In this document: one piece after another, positions 53,395 to 63,451 of the stretch | Position numbering within the stretch: the first letter of the stretch is position 1 | How the letters are laid out: each line of letters opens with the position of its first letter | Source of the DNA: Sabellastarte sp. h YS-2021 | Lineage: Eukaryota; Annelida; Polychaeta; Sabellida; Sabellidae | Length of the DNA: 64,000 nt | NCBI GenBank assembly: GCA_964017235.1 | Contig: OZ024929.1 | Location: 61,475,603-61,539,602 of the forward strand | Reading direction: 5' to 3' | Made by a program: the position numbers and the translations under genes | Notes under the pieces: generated by a model | The model's input: only the letters and a program-made list of their open reading frames with translations | Told to the model about the DNA's origin: nothing | Databases searched by the model: none

Positions 53395-53620
53395 CCGTGG
53401 ATTTATTGGATGCAATATTTGAAATTGAAGATGAACAAGTTATTCAGGAGAACAGGAGATCGGATGCAGCACCGGCTTGTAAGATTTGTATGGATGGTGA
53501 CATTACAATGGTTCTCCTACCTTGTCGGTATCTGTTGTGTTGTGAGAGGTGTGCAGAACAACTAAAGAAATGTCCGTGGTGCCGTAGTACAATACTAGGA
53601 ACTCTTAAAACTTTTTTTAT
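53395..53620 (+). pseudogene. Partial IAP copy: linker plus RING
   Basis: Repeats the last third of the IAP just upstream, from 'LLDAIFEIEDEQVIQENRRS' through a complete RING ('CKICMDGDITMVLLPCRYLL' 'CCERCAEQLKKCPWCRST') to 'GTLKTFF', where the gypsy LTR begins. No BIR or start context is present. The 'PCRYL' has Tyr in place of the usual zinc-ligand His. The joint 'GGTTAAACAACCGTGG' shows a direct-repeat exchange between IAP copies. It is probably non-functional. Confidence 0.8.
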
Positions 53621-54495
53621 GTTGTATAATATAAGTTTTTTCCTTTGCCAATCTTATATATTATGATACAGTACTTGTTTAATTGTCTATACAGTCCTGT
53701 GTATTTGAGTAACTCTTGCCTATATTTAATTATGCTTTGATGCAACTGGCCTGTAGTTAATGTGGAAGTTGTAATGTAGTTGATCAATGATATATTATAA
53801 ACAACTTTATGAACCAAGTTATATTACAACTAGCACCTCTTGGGTTAATGCTTCTGTTGTCCTTCTCTTTAGCTGTAATTACTTACCTGAGTATTATGAA
53901 CACTGCTTATGCTTTAGCTACTGTAGCTTATTCATATCTTATTTCTTACAAGGTTTTGCTCAATCTAGTTACTAAAGATTACCTTTTATTGTAGACTATT
54001 GTGAGCACCACCCGGTAGACCTGTACTACCTGACTTGGAACACATTTGTGGTGGACCATCTTACCGTACCATTTACCGCTTGTATATATGCTAGTTCCTC
54101 AGAGATTCCTTTTATGACTATGGATATTAGTAAATGTGCTACGATGTCTATCTCACCTACCTGCAAAGTGTCTGGAGTAAAATGCATCGCTATTTACTTG
54201 GCAGATGAATCTTGATATCTTCACCAGTCCTCTTTACCAGTACTTACCTGTGATCTAGGACAATATTGAGCTTGTATATGAAACCTGTAATTGACTGAAG
54301 TATTCTAGTGAACTTTTATAGACTGTATGTTATTTTCTACTTTACCTGTCTTCTTGTCTGAAACTATTGTTTTGTTGTAACTTGTTGTATGCTGGTACCG
54401 GCTTGTATATTGGTAGTTGTTGAGGTTAAATATTTACAATAAACTTGAATGCCATTATATGATTTCATGCCTGCATGTAATCATTAAATGTAACA
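53619..54495 (+). mobile_element. 5' LTR of the second gypsy element, inner piece
   Basis: Matches 60713-61471 of the 3' LTR with a few indels and about 3% substitutions by eye. It ends ...AATGTAACA and is followed by a primer-binding site. It contains AATAAA (54438-54443). It is the continuation of the LTR piece at 24131-24271. Confidence 0.9.
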
Positions 54496-54496
54496 T

Positions 54497-54514
54497 TGGT
54501 GCCATGACCAGGAT
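54497..54514 (+). other. Primer-binding site of the second gypsy element
   Basis: TGGTGCCATGACCAGGAT starts one base after the LTR end, beginning with the TGG that pairs with tRNA CCA. I cannot name the tRNA with confidence. Confidence 0.7.
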
Positions 54515-55025
54515 ATTTCATGTTTATTGTGAGTTGCATTGGTAATAAAACAAAGTGTTAGACTGTGTAGGTCAGGTAGTATATGAATTATAGAGGGTGG
54601 TATATAGTATTATATCAGGATAGCGGCACTGTTTCTTCGGCTGCTATAATTGAGTGGATTCTCACGGGTAGTGTGATTGAGTTAATTCTCAATCGTGGTC
54701 ATACTGAGTGGAAATTCAGTAGTGTTAAAAATGAACTGAACTGTTGACACTGAGTGGATCCTCAGTTGTAGTAGCACAGTAAGTTGGGTGGATTCTCAAC
54801 ATATTTATTTTCTGTGAAGTAGTTAGTAACTGTTCTAGGTGTATTGGCTCACAACAGTAGTGAGGTAGAGTTATTGGTAGTTAGTTCTTTCGTTACAGTT
54901 AAATTGCCCTGAGTTACTGTCCCCCATTGTGTAATTGAAAGTCACTTGTATCACTATCAAACAGTTAAGCAATTTATTGTCTCTTGGAAAAGAGCTAGGT
55001 TATGAGGGATTAGAGTTAAGAGAGT
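54515..55025 (+). repeat. Leader with repeated TGAGTGGATTCTCA boxes
   Basis: Untranslated leader between primer site and gag. Five variants of the near-palindrome TGAGTGGATTCTCA lie at about 30-40-bp spacing from 54650 to 54805 (for example GAGTGGATTCTCACGGG, GAGTTAATTCTCAATCG, CTGAGTGGATCCTCAG). It could be hairpins of the RNA leader. Confidence 0.55.
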
Positions 55026-55830
55026 TTGTTAGAGAGGAGTAAGAGAGAGAGGGAGAAAAGAAGGCTAAGGAGAGAACATGAAAAAGAAATGAAAGAAAGT
55101 GAAAAGGAAAGATTAGAGTTACAACAAAAAGGTGACACGGAGAGGTTGCTCATGGAAAATGAACTTAAGGAGATGGAAATAAGAGCGGCAGATGTGTCTG
55201 GTAGAAGTGATCGTACTCTATCTAGCAGGGACAATGGGTCTGCAACATCATGTGTGCCGAAGTTACCCATTTTTGAGGATGGGAAAACAGACATTGATGC
55301 ATATCTACTGCGTTTTCAGCACTTTGCTGAAAGTTAGGATTGGCCCATACAGAGTTGGTCTATCAATCTCAGTGCACTCTTGACAGAGATTGCTTTGGAG
55401 GTGTATTCTGGATTAAGTGATGAAGAGGCTCGAGACTACCAAGTGCTGAAGATGGTGTTATTGAAGCGTTACCAGATGAATGACAAAGGATTTAGGCTCA
55501 AGTTTTGCTGCAGTAAAGTGGTTGAAGGAGAGAGTCCAAGCCAGTATATTGTGAGGCTACGGAACTATTTTAGTAGATGGGTGGAGCTCAGTAATACAGA
55601 GAAGATATTTGATGCTCTGGGGGACTTGCTTATCAGAGAACAGTTTTTGAATTCGTGTAACAAAAACCTTGATGTACTTGGAGGCGCATGCAGATGTGAG
55701 TAGTTTCATAACAACACCAAAGCCTAACAAGCCAGGAAAGGAGCAAAAACCCAGTGTTAAAAACAATGACAAGAAATGCTTCAAGTGTGGTAAACACGGT
55801 CATATCGCCAAAGATTGTAGAGTGAAGAAT
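55026..55830 (+). pseudogene. gag: Gag of the Gmr1-like element
   Basis: An Arg/Glu/Lys-rich N-terminal helix is followed by a capsid region of the type 'KLPIFEDGKTDIDAYLLRFQ', 'IALEVYSGLSDEEARDYQVL', 'KRYQMNDKGFRLKFC', 'GESPSQYIVRLRNYFSRWVE'. A zinc knuckle CFKCGKHGHIAKDC closes it near 55775-55820. This is the usual retroelement Gag layout. It is broken, about two breaks. Confidence 0.88.
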
Positions 55831-56650
55831 AAACCCTGGACAAAGACAGTGGCCTCTGCAATTTCTGAGCACTTGAAAGTGCTGGTGATGGATCAGTTAG
55901 GCTACAAAGATGGACAAGGGGTTAAAGAGACATCAGCTTGTGTTTTACGCACTTGTGAACATGACTGTGTAAATGAAAACAGCTTGAAATTGGCTTGTGA
56001 GAGATATGTACCGATTGTTAGTGGAGCGTGTAATCATCCCAAGGAAAAGAATTTTGGTTTCAAGAATATGCCAGTGTTGAAAGGGATGGTTGGTTCCAAA
56101 ATGGTTGACACTTTATGGGATACCGGATGTTCTGGTGTGGTGGTAAAACATAGCTTGGTTGATCAGCAGCAGCTTAGGGGGAAGATGCATCTGTGTGTTG
56201 GTGGATGGCACAGTAAAACGAGTACCTACAGCCAGGATAAACCTTGATACTCCGTTCTTCACAGGTCAAGTAGAGGCCATGCGTATGGATAACCCAGTGT
56301 GTCCTTTGGTATTAGGAAATATACCTGGAGTCAGAGCACCTGGTGAGCCGGATCCTGAATGGAGGGATTTGGAAGCTGGGGGCAGTTTCCAATCTGCAGT
56401 AGCTATTCAATATGTTAGTGCAGTCCAAACAAGAGGTCAGCAGGAAAAGGCATCTACACCTTTGAAACCTTTAAAAGTTTCACCTCAGATTCGCATAGAT
56501 GTTACAGCAGAAAGTTTGAAAGAAGCTCAGAAGAATAACAGTAGTCTTGAGCGGTACTGGAATTTGGCCTCATCAGGAACTAAATCAAGAACCAAGAGCA
56601 CTCAGAGAGTGCAGACCTCCGCCAAGGGAGCTCAATTCCTGGACTATCAT
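55831..56650 (+). pseudogene. Aspartic protease region of the Gmr1-like element
   Basis: Active-site-type segment 'VDTLWDTGCSGVVVKHSLVD' near 56105-56165. Downstream are 'LDTPFFTGQVEAMRMDNPVC', 'PLVLGNIPGVRAPGEPDPEW' and a Ser/Lys-rich linker towards integrase, all typical of invertebrate and fish elements of this kind. It is broken. Confidence 0.8.
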
Positions 56651-56652
56651 TA

Positions 56653-57595
56653 AAATCCACCCTAAAATTATCTGACTATAACTTCCTTTAAAAAAGCCTG
56701 GATCCAAATGATCCAGACAGTGATCCAGATCACTCCCAAAATCTAATCACTTGTTCCTTGTCTCATTTAGGACATTTCCTGAAAATTTCATCAAAATCCA
56801 CCAATAACTTTTCGAGTTATTGGTCTTTAAAAATTACATTTCATGCATCCAGAAGATCCAGACAGTGATCCGGATCACTCGCAAAATTGAATCATTTCTT
56901 TCTTTTACCTTTTCAGACATATCAGACGCATGTGGCAGCCTGGATCCAGATGATCCAGACAGTGATCCAGGTCACTCCCCAAATCTAATAACTTGTTTCT
57001 TGTCCCATTTAGGACAGTTCCTGAAAATTTCATCAAAATCTATCCGTAACGTTTTGAGTTATCTCTCTTTAAAAATTACATTTCATGGATCCAGAAGATC
57101 CATATAGTGATCCGGATCACTCCCAAAATTTAATCATTTCTTCCTTTTACCTTTTCAGACATATCCTGAAAATTTCATCAAAATCCGTCCATACGTTTTT
57201 TGAGTTATCTTGTTCATAAATGCATCTGGCAGCCTGGATCCAGATGATCCAGACAGTGATCCAGATCACTACCAAAATCTAATCACTTGTTCTTCGTATC
57301 ATTTAGGACAATTCCTGAAAATTTCATCAATATCCATCGATAATTTTGTGAGTTATCTATCTTTAAAAATTAAATTTCATGGATCCAGAAGATCCAGATA
57401 GTGATCCGGATCACTCCCAAAATTTAATCATTTCTTCCTTTTCAGACATATCCGGAAAATTTCATCAAAATCTGTCCTTAAGTTTTTGAGTTCACAAACA
57501 AACAGATGGACAGACAAACCCAGGCGAAAACATAACCTCTAGACGGACAGACAAACCCAGGCGAAAACATAACCTCCTTGGCGGAGGTAACAAGG
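56653..57595. repeat. Tandem repeat block inserted in the gypsy element
   Basis: Repeats of a 'GGATCCAGATGATCCAGACA' then 'GTGATCCAGATCACTCCCAA' block, followed by 'TTTAGGACA', 'TTCCTGAAAATTTCATCAAA' and 'ATCC', with alternating types about 120-140 bp long and a higher-order period near 280 bp (56935 and 57230). It ends with 'AACAAACAGATGGACAGACA', two copies of 'AACCCAGGCGAAAACATAAC' and 'CTCCTTGGCGGAGGTAA'. It splits protease from integrase. Confidence 0.8.
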
Positions 57596-58700
57596 GTGCT
57601 CACCTGTCTTGGTTTGAAGTCAAATCCAGTTTGCTCTACAGAAGAGTTCAGAATGGAGAAATCACAGTGAAACAGCTCATGGTGCCACAGAAGTAGAGGG
57701 ATAAAGTCTTAAAACTAGCTCATGAAGCCATTATGGGAGTCCATCTAAGGATAAGGAAAACTTGTGACAAAGTCATGTGTAACTTTTATTGGCCGGGTCT
57801 GCAGAACAATGTTAGCAGATATTGTCACTCCTGTGATACGTGTCAAAGGACTGTGCCCAAGGGAAGAGTTACCAGGGTTCCTCTTCAAAGCATGCCGCTG
57901 ATAGACACTCCATTTAAGAGGGTTGCAATTGATTTAGTTGGACCGATCACCCCAGTGTCAGACAGAGGTATTCGCTATATGTTGTCCCTAATTGATTAAG
58001 CTACTAGGTATCCAGAGGTAGTATGTTTGAAGTTCATTGATGCAGAGTCAGTGGCAGAAGCTCTGGTTAATATTTTTACCAAGGTTCGGGTACCATCAGA
58101 GATACTTAGTGACCAGGGTTTGCAGTATCTTAGTCGGGTCATGAAAGAGGTGGGTCGACTTGAGCATTCGACAACTGGTGATGACACCATACCACCCCAT
58201 GTGCAACGGTTTAGTTGAGAAGTTTCATCTTGTTCTGAAGTCTATGTTGAAGAGACTATGTCAAGAGAAGACAAAGGATTGGGACCGTTACACTCCAGCC
58301 GTGTTGTTTGCCTATAGGGAAGCACCTCAGGCAAGTCTTGGGTGCTCACCTTTCGAGCTGTTATAGGGACGGACAGTGAGGGGTCCTATGCAGATTTTAC
58401 ATGACTTGTGGACGAAGGAAGAAGACAACCTATGGATATGTGATTGATCTGCAGAATAAACTTGAAGAAACATGTAAGTTAGCACAGGAGGAGCTGAAGA
58501 AGACGCAGTTAAGATCAAATGCCTGGTATGACAAGAAAACCAAACCCAGAAAGTTTGAAGTTGGTCACAGAGTGTTGATTCTACTCCCACCTGAAGCCAA
58601 TAAACTACTTATGTCATGGAGAGGGCCATACCAAGTAGAGGCGGTGAAAGGGTTAAATGATTATTCATCAAGATCTGTGGCAAGATCAAGGTGATCCATG
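57596..58700 (+). pseudogene. Integrase of the Gmr1-like element, upstream of RT
   Basis: H2C2 zinc domain (H in 'AHEAIMGVHL', C's in 'YCHSCDTCQ'). The core has 'VAIDLVGPITPVSDRG', 'SEILSDQGLQYLSRVM' and 'NGLVEKFHLVLKSMLKRL' (D, D, E). The C-terminal region has 'YDKKTKPRKFEVGHRVLI', and 'IHANMLKLY' leads into reverse transcriptase. It is broken, about three breaks. Confidence 0.9.
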
Positions 58701-60279
58701 CAAATATGCTGAAACTCTATCTACAACAAGTTGCTGACAGTGAAGAAGATGATGAGAGGCTGGTGGAGACAACTGGAGGTTCTCCATATGAGGTTGTGAC
58801 TACATCACTGATTGAAGAAGAGATAGAAGACGCAGGTGTTGAAGAAGATGGTTGGTTGAATTTATGTCCAACAAAGGCTTCCCAGGATTACAGAGACGTT
58901 TTCATCAATCCAGACTTATGGAGTCTCCAGAAAGAGCAGGTTACCAACTTACTGAAGGAATACAGTTGTATTTTCTCTGATCTACCTGGCAATACCAACC
59001 TGATTGAGCACAAAATTCTACTGAGCAATAAAGAGCCTATCAGGAAGAAACCATACCCTATTCCCTACCATATGAGAGAAACAGTGGCAGAGGAAGTTGA
59101 TCAGATGTTGGATCTTGGAGTTATTCATGTTTGTGACTCGCCATTTGCTTCACCAATTGTTCTGGTGAGGAAAAAAGATGGGAAAATTTGGTTCTGCATT
59201 GATTTTCGACTTTTGAATTTGCAGACAGTCTTTTCTACAGAGCCGATGATGGTGTCGAGTGACATATACACAAAACTACATGGACATTCATTTCTGAGCA
59301 AGTTTGACATGACAAAGGGATATTGGCAGATTCCTCTGGAAGAAAGTAGTCAAGAGAAGACATGCTTTCTTACACCTCAGGGGAGCTTTTGTTTCTTGAA
59401 GATGCCCTTTGGTCTGGTGAACGCAGCTGCTACCGTCAACAAGATGGTCCGGAAACTACTGAAAGGTTTACTCTATTACAGTTACTTGGATGCCATTTTA
59501 TGCCACACACCTTCATGGGAAGACCACCTGGATGAGTTGAGACTTTTTGAAAGACTGAAACTTGCAAAACTTACGGTTAAGCCATCAAAATGTCAGATTG
59601 GGTTCAAGGACTTGACCTTTGTTGGCAATCAGATCTCTGAGTTGGGAATGAATCCAGAAGAGGGCAAAATCTTGGACATCTTGGCAGCACCAGTACCGGT
59701 TACCAAGAAGCAAGTACACAGTTTCCTGGGATTTATTGGATATTATTCAAAATATATCCCAAACTTCAGTGCAGTGGCAGCACCCTTGTCAGATTTGACC
59801 AGAAAAGGAGAGCCCAATAGAGTGGTTTGGGATGAACCTCAAGATAAAGCATTTAGAGTTTTGAAAGAACATTTGGTCAGAAGACCCATACTGCATCAAC
59901 CAGATTTTAGTAGAACATTTATACTGCAGTGTGATGCATCAGAAAGTGGGATTGGAGCAGCTTTGGTTCAGGAATGAGATGAGGGAAACTTTCCAGTGGA
60001 GTATGCTAGCAAAAAACTGTTACCCAGAGAAAAAACTACTCTGTCATAGAAAAGGAGTGTTATGCTTAAGTCTGGGTGGTGAAGACGTTTTCAGCATACC
60101 TATATGGTAGAGAGTTTGAGGTTGAGACTGATCATCACCCTCTTAGGTATTTGGACAAAGCAAAGCTTGAGAACAGTAGACTGATGTGCTGGGCTTTATG
60201 TGTACAGTCCTTTAGTTTCAGAATAAGGGCTATCAAAGGATCTGAGAATGTGGCTACTGATTACTTGAGCAGAGTGTGA
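58691..60279 (+). pseudogene. pol: Reverse transcriptase and RNase H of the Gmr1-like element
   Basis: RT motifs in order: 'FASPIVLVRKKDGKIWFCID', 'FLSKFDMTKGYWQIPL', 'MPFGLVNAAATVNKMV', 'YYSYLDAILCHTPSWEDHLD' and 'FVGNQISELGMNPEEGKI'. The tether is 'VHSFLGFIGYYSKYIPNFSA'. RNase H follows: 'FILQCDASESGIGAALVQE', 'YLYGREFEVETDHHPLRYL', 'IRAIKGSENVATDYLSRV'. The N-terminal part is uninterrupted over more than 400 codons. It is a fossil with one or two breaks. Confidence 0.93.
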
Positions 60280-60335
60280 AAATTGTTTTATGTTGAACAA
60301 TACTGAACAATAAGTATTGTCTAAGGGGGAAGGTA

Positions 60336-61471
60336 TGTTCTGTAATGGTATATGTTATTTCAGAGTTTTTGCGTGCATTGTATATTTTTATTAAACAAGG
60401 AATTTGATCTCTTCCCAAACATATTTGTGTGCATTATGTTGTAAATCAAGGGTCCAGTTAAATAGGTGTCAAGTAGTTGTGACACAGAGATTTGTATACA
60501 TTGTTTTGCTGACCAAGAGTTCTATTTTGTGTGTATCAGTGTGTGAAGTCATGGAGGGTTTTGGCCCATTAAAAGCAGTGGTCATTTATATTGGTTTCTA
60601 ATATGGAAATATTGCTTGTTTTATTTTGGTGGGCTTGGTCTTTTGTTCTGTCTCACAAAGTTTGTACTCAGGGTGACACAAGTTGTGTTTTGGGTTATGT
60701 CTGTGGGATGTTGTATAATCTAACTATTTCCTTTGCCAATCTTATTTGTTATATATTATGATACAGTACTTGTGTAATTGTCTATACAGTCCTGTGTATT
60801 TGAGTAACTCTTGCCTATATTTAATTATGCTTTGATGCAACTGGCCTGTAGTTAATGTGGAAGTTGTAATGTAGTTGATCAATGATATATTATAAACAAC
60901 TTTATGAACCAAGTTACCTGGTTATTATGAGCACTGCTTTATGCTTTAGCTACTGTAGCTTATTCATATCTTATTTCTTATAAGGTGTTGCTCAATCTAG
61001 TTACTAAAGATTACCTTTTATTGTAGACTATTGTGAGCACCACCCGGTAGACCTGTACTACCTGACTTGGAACACATTTCATTCCTTTTATGACTATGGA
61101 TATTAGTAAATGTGCTACATTGTCTATCTCACCTACCTGCAAAGTGTCTGGAGTAAAATGCATCACTATTTACTTGGCAGATGAATCTTGATATCTTCAC
61201 CAGTCCTGCTTACCAGTACTTACCTGTGATCTAGGACAATATTGAGCTTGTATGTGAAACCTGTAATTGACTGAAGTATTCTAGTGCACTTTTATAGACT
61301 GTATGTTATTTTCTACTTTACCTGTCTTCTTGTCTGAAACTATTGTTTTGTTATAAATTGTTGTATGCTGGTACCAGCTTGTATATTGGTAGTTGTTGAG
61401 GTTAAATATTTACAATAAACTTGAATGCCATTGTATGATTTCATGCCTGCATTTAACCGTTAAATGTAACA
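60336..61471 (+). mobile_element. 3' LTR of the Gmr1-like element
   Basis: 1136 bp, TG...CA, after a polypurine tract. It matches the two 5' LTR pieces (24131-24271, 53619-54495). It is followed by the target duplication TTGCC (61472-61476). Confidence 0.9.
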
Positions 61472-63447
61472 TTGCCATTGTTTTAGAAGTTTATCACTTT
61501 GGAATTCTAGAGAAGCAAGCAACTTTTGCTCATCGTATATAGTTTTACATTTGATAAGTGCGGCATCAATACTAATTTCTAAGCCTTTTCTGGAGTATGA
61601 ATATATGTAACATTTTATAACCATTATTAATGTGTTTATTGCCGCAGAATTTGAATTATGATGTGTATATCCCAAAAGAACATCCTTTGGACTGAAATGA
61701 ATATAAAATCCAGTTTTATTGAAAATTCTATTTTCTAATTTTTGCCATAATTGGTTAGGTTTTTTTTCAAGAAAAAAACAGATGAAGGAGAGTTTCCTCT
61801 GATGTGGATGTACACAGTAAGCATTTATTAGAGTCTCCCACACCCATTTTATGAAGAATTATCTGTGTTCCGAGTATTCTATGCATTATGCTATACTGAA
61901 ACCATTTAAAGTATGGATCTTGTATAGTTTTAAAGCAAATTCTGAATAACTGTCTCCAAATATTGTCATTTAATTCTATTGTTTAGTTGTCATGCCATTT
62001 TTTTTGCTTAAATGTTAAGTTAAGATGTCTTTTACTTAAATTCTCATAAAAATACTTTGTGCCTTTGCCACCAGATAGAATAATTCTTATGGGATTAAAA
62101 TACATGGCTACAAGAAATTAAAGGAGTCACCAATTTTATGTTCCTTAATGAATTTATCAATTACAATTTTTAAACAGTAGTAATCTAAACAATTGATTCT
62201 TTGGATATTAAAAGCTCTTTGAATTTCTTGTTGAGCTAGAACACAGCCATTATTATCCACTATATCACCCACAGTTTTTAAACCAATTTGGAAAAAAAGA
62301 GTAGTTGATGTGATCATTGGATTGTACCAGAATGGAGATGCCAGAATATTATCATTACTCTTAATTTTAATTTTCTCACATAATTTTATATAAGAGAGAA
62401 AAACACTATTCCAAAAAAACATTTCCAGTCCGTTTAATCAATATTTTTGGCCAATTTGAACCAAAGTTAAGAAGCTTATCAATTGGAGATATCCATTGTT
62501 CAAAATCTCGGATAAAAGCACTCTGTTAACCTCTGAAGAGTGTATATCCAAGATAGTTTCAAAGCATGGATAAAGTTATTTAAATTTATCATTCTGAGTC
62601 CAGCATTTTGGTAATCCTGCATAATATATAAACATTTCATTTTATCCGGCTTATTACTCCATATATAACTAAAAACATTCCATTCAGTGTGTTTATAAAA
62701 TCTCTGTTTGGTAAAGGAATATTTGAAAAGAGATGAATGAATTGTGAAAGAATAAAAGTCTTTATTACTGTGATTTTGCCTATAGGAGTCAAAGTTCGTT
62801 TGTTCCAATTTAGTAAAAGTTTCTTTGCTTTTTTCCAAGGCACATGTATAATTCATAGATGGGATTTTTTCCAAGTCAACTGAAAACTGCAGTCCTAGTA
62901 GCTGTTTGTTCCCCATTCTAATTTCGAGGTTCCATTTAGTTTATCTCGAGAATGTTTTCTCCTGCCGATCCAAACCACTTTGTTTTTTATAGTATTCATT
63001 TTTAATCCCGAGAATGAGCCAAAAATTTCAATTGTATTTCGATTTGTATTTTCAATTGTATTTAGTGTAGCTTGAAAGGATTGCTCAGATCCATTTAATA
63101 TAAGAGTGGTATCATCAGCAAATTGGCAGAGTTTAATATTATGATTTGCAATGACTAATCCTTTTATTTCTTTGTTTTGGGTGATCATATAGGTCATTAT
63201 TTGAGTACATAAAATAAATAAATATGCAGCAATTGGATCACCCTGCTTTCAGGCTCTTTCAATTTAAAAAACAGACTTTACACCTGCTTATATAAATGAA
63301 TCAGTAATATGTTTATTTAAAATTTTGATCCATTCTATGAATTCTTGGCCAAAACCAAGTTTTTCCAAAACATTAAGCATAAAGCTCCAAGATATGGAGT
63401 CAAAAACCTTCTCAAAGTCTATCAGCATCAACAATCCATCTATTTTG
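61472..63447 (-). mobile_element. L1/Tx1-like LINE, minus strand, split by the gypsy element
   Basis: ORF2 remains, read right to left. 63447-63288 has 'GLLMLIDFEKVFDSISWSFM'. 63197-62895 has the catalytic 'LCQFADDTTLILNGSEQSF' and 'FGSFSGLKMNTIKNKVVWIG'. 62916-62500 is thumb with 'RTLTPIGKITVIKTFILSQF' in an overlapping frame. 62422-62108 and 61843-61472 form the C-terminal region, reaching 'SLEFQSDKLLKQWQ'. The frame shifts several times and has stops. It is 5'-truncated at the tandem repeat (63452). Its last codons and 3' end are at 24130-23985. It is related to the plus-strand LINE at 13284 but is a different copy. Confidence 0.88.
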
Positions 63448-63451
63448 GTTT

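Larger units (their letters stand above)
24272..53618. mobile_element. 29.3-kb segment inserted in a gypsy LTR, Polinton-bearing
   Basis: Bounded on both sides by pieces of one LTR in the same orientation. The left end starts AGTAGTATATG, consistent with the AG terminus of Polintons. About 370 bp near each end (24319-24690 and 53025-53388) are inverted copies of one sequence, the RING end of an IAP gene plus its 3' tail, as expected for terminal inverted repeats. The right junction is rearranged and no clean terminus or 6-bp duplication could be read. Inside are Polinton core genes (29259-44116), a NADAR gene, a micro-exon gene and an IAP. Polintons are usually 15-20 kb, so either this one carries unusual cargo or the arms contain further insertions. 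It is broken overall. Confidence 0.7.
54496..60335 (+). mobile_element. Internal region of Gmr1-like gypsy element
   Basis: Order along the element: primer site, leader, gag with a single zinc knuckle, aspartic protease, a foreign repeat block (56650-57595), integrase, reverse transcriptase, RNase H, polypurine tract AAGGGGGAAGG (60323-60333). Integrase before reverse transcriptase is the order of Gmr1-like Ty3/gypsy elements and not of ordinary gypsy. It is broken, with several breaks. Confidence 0.85.

Noticed and set aside
56820-57401. Frames rich in 'DPDDPDSD' in the repeat block
   Set aside because: They are translations of the GGATCCAGATGATCC tandem repeat, not a protein family.
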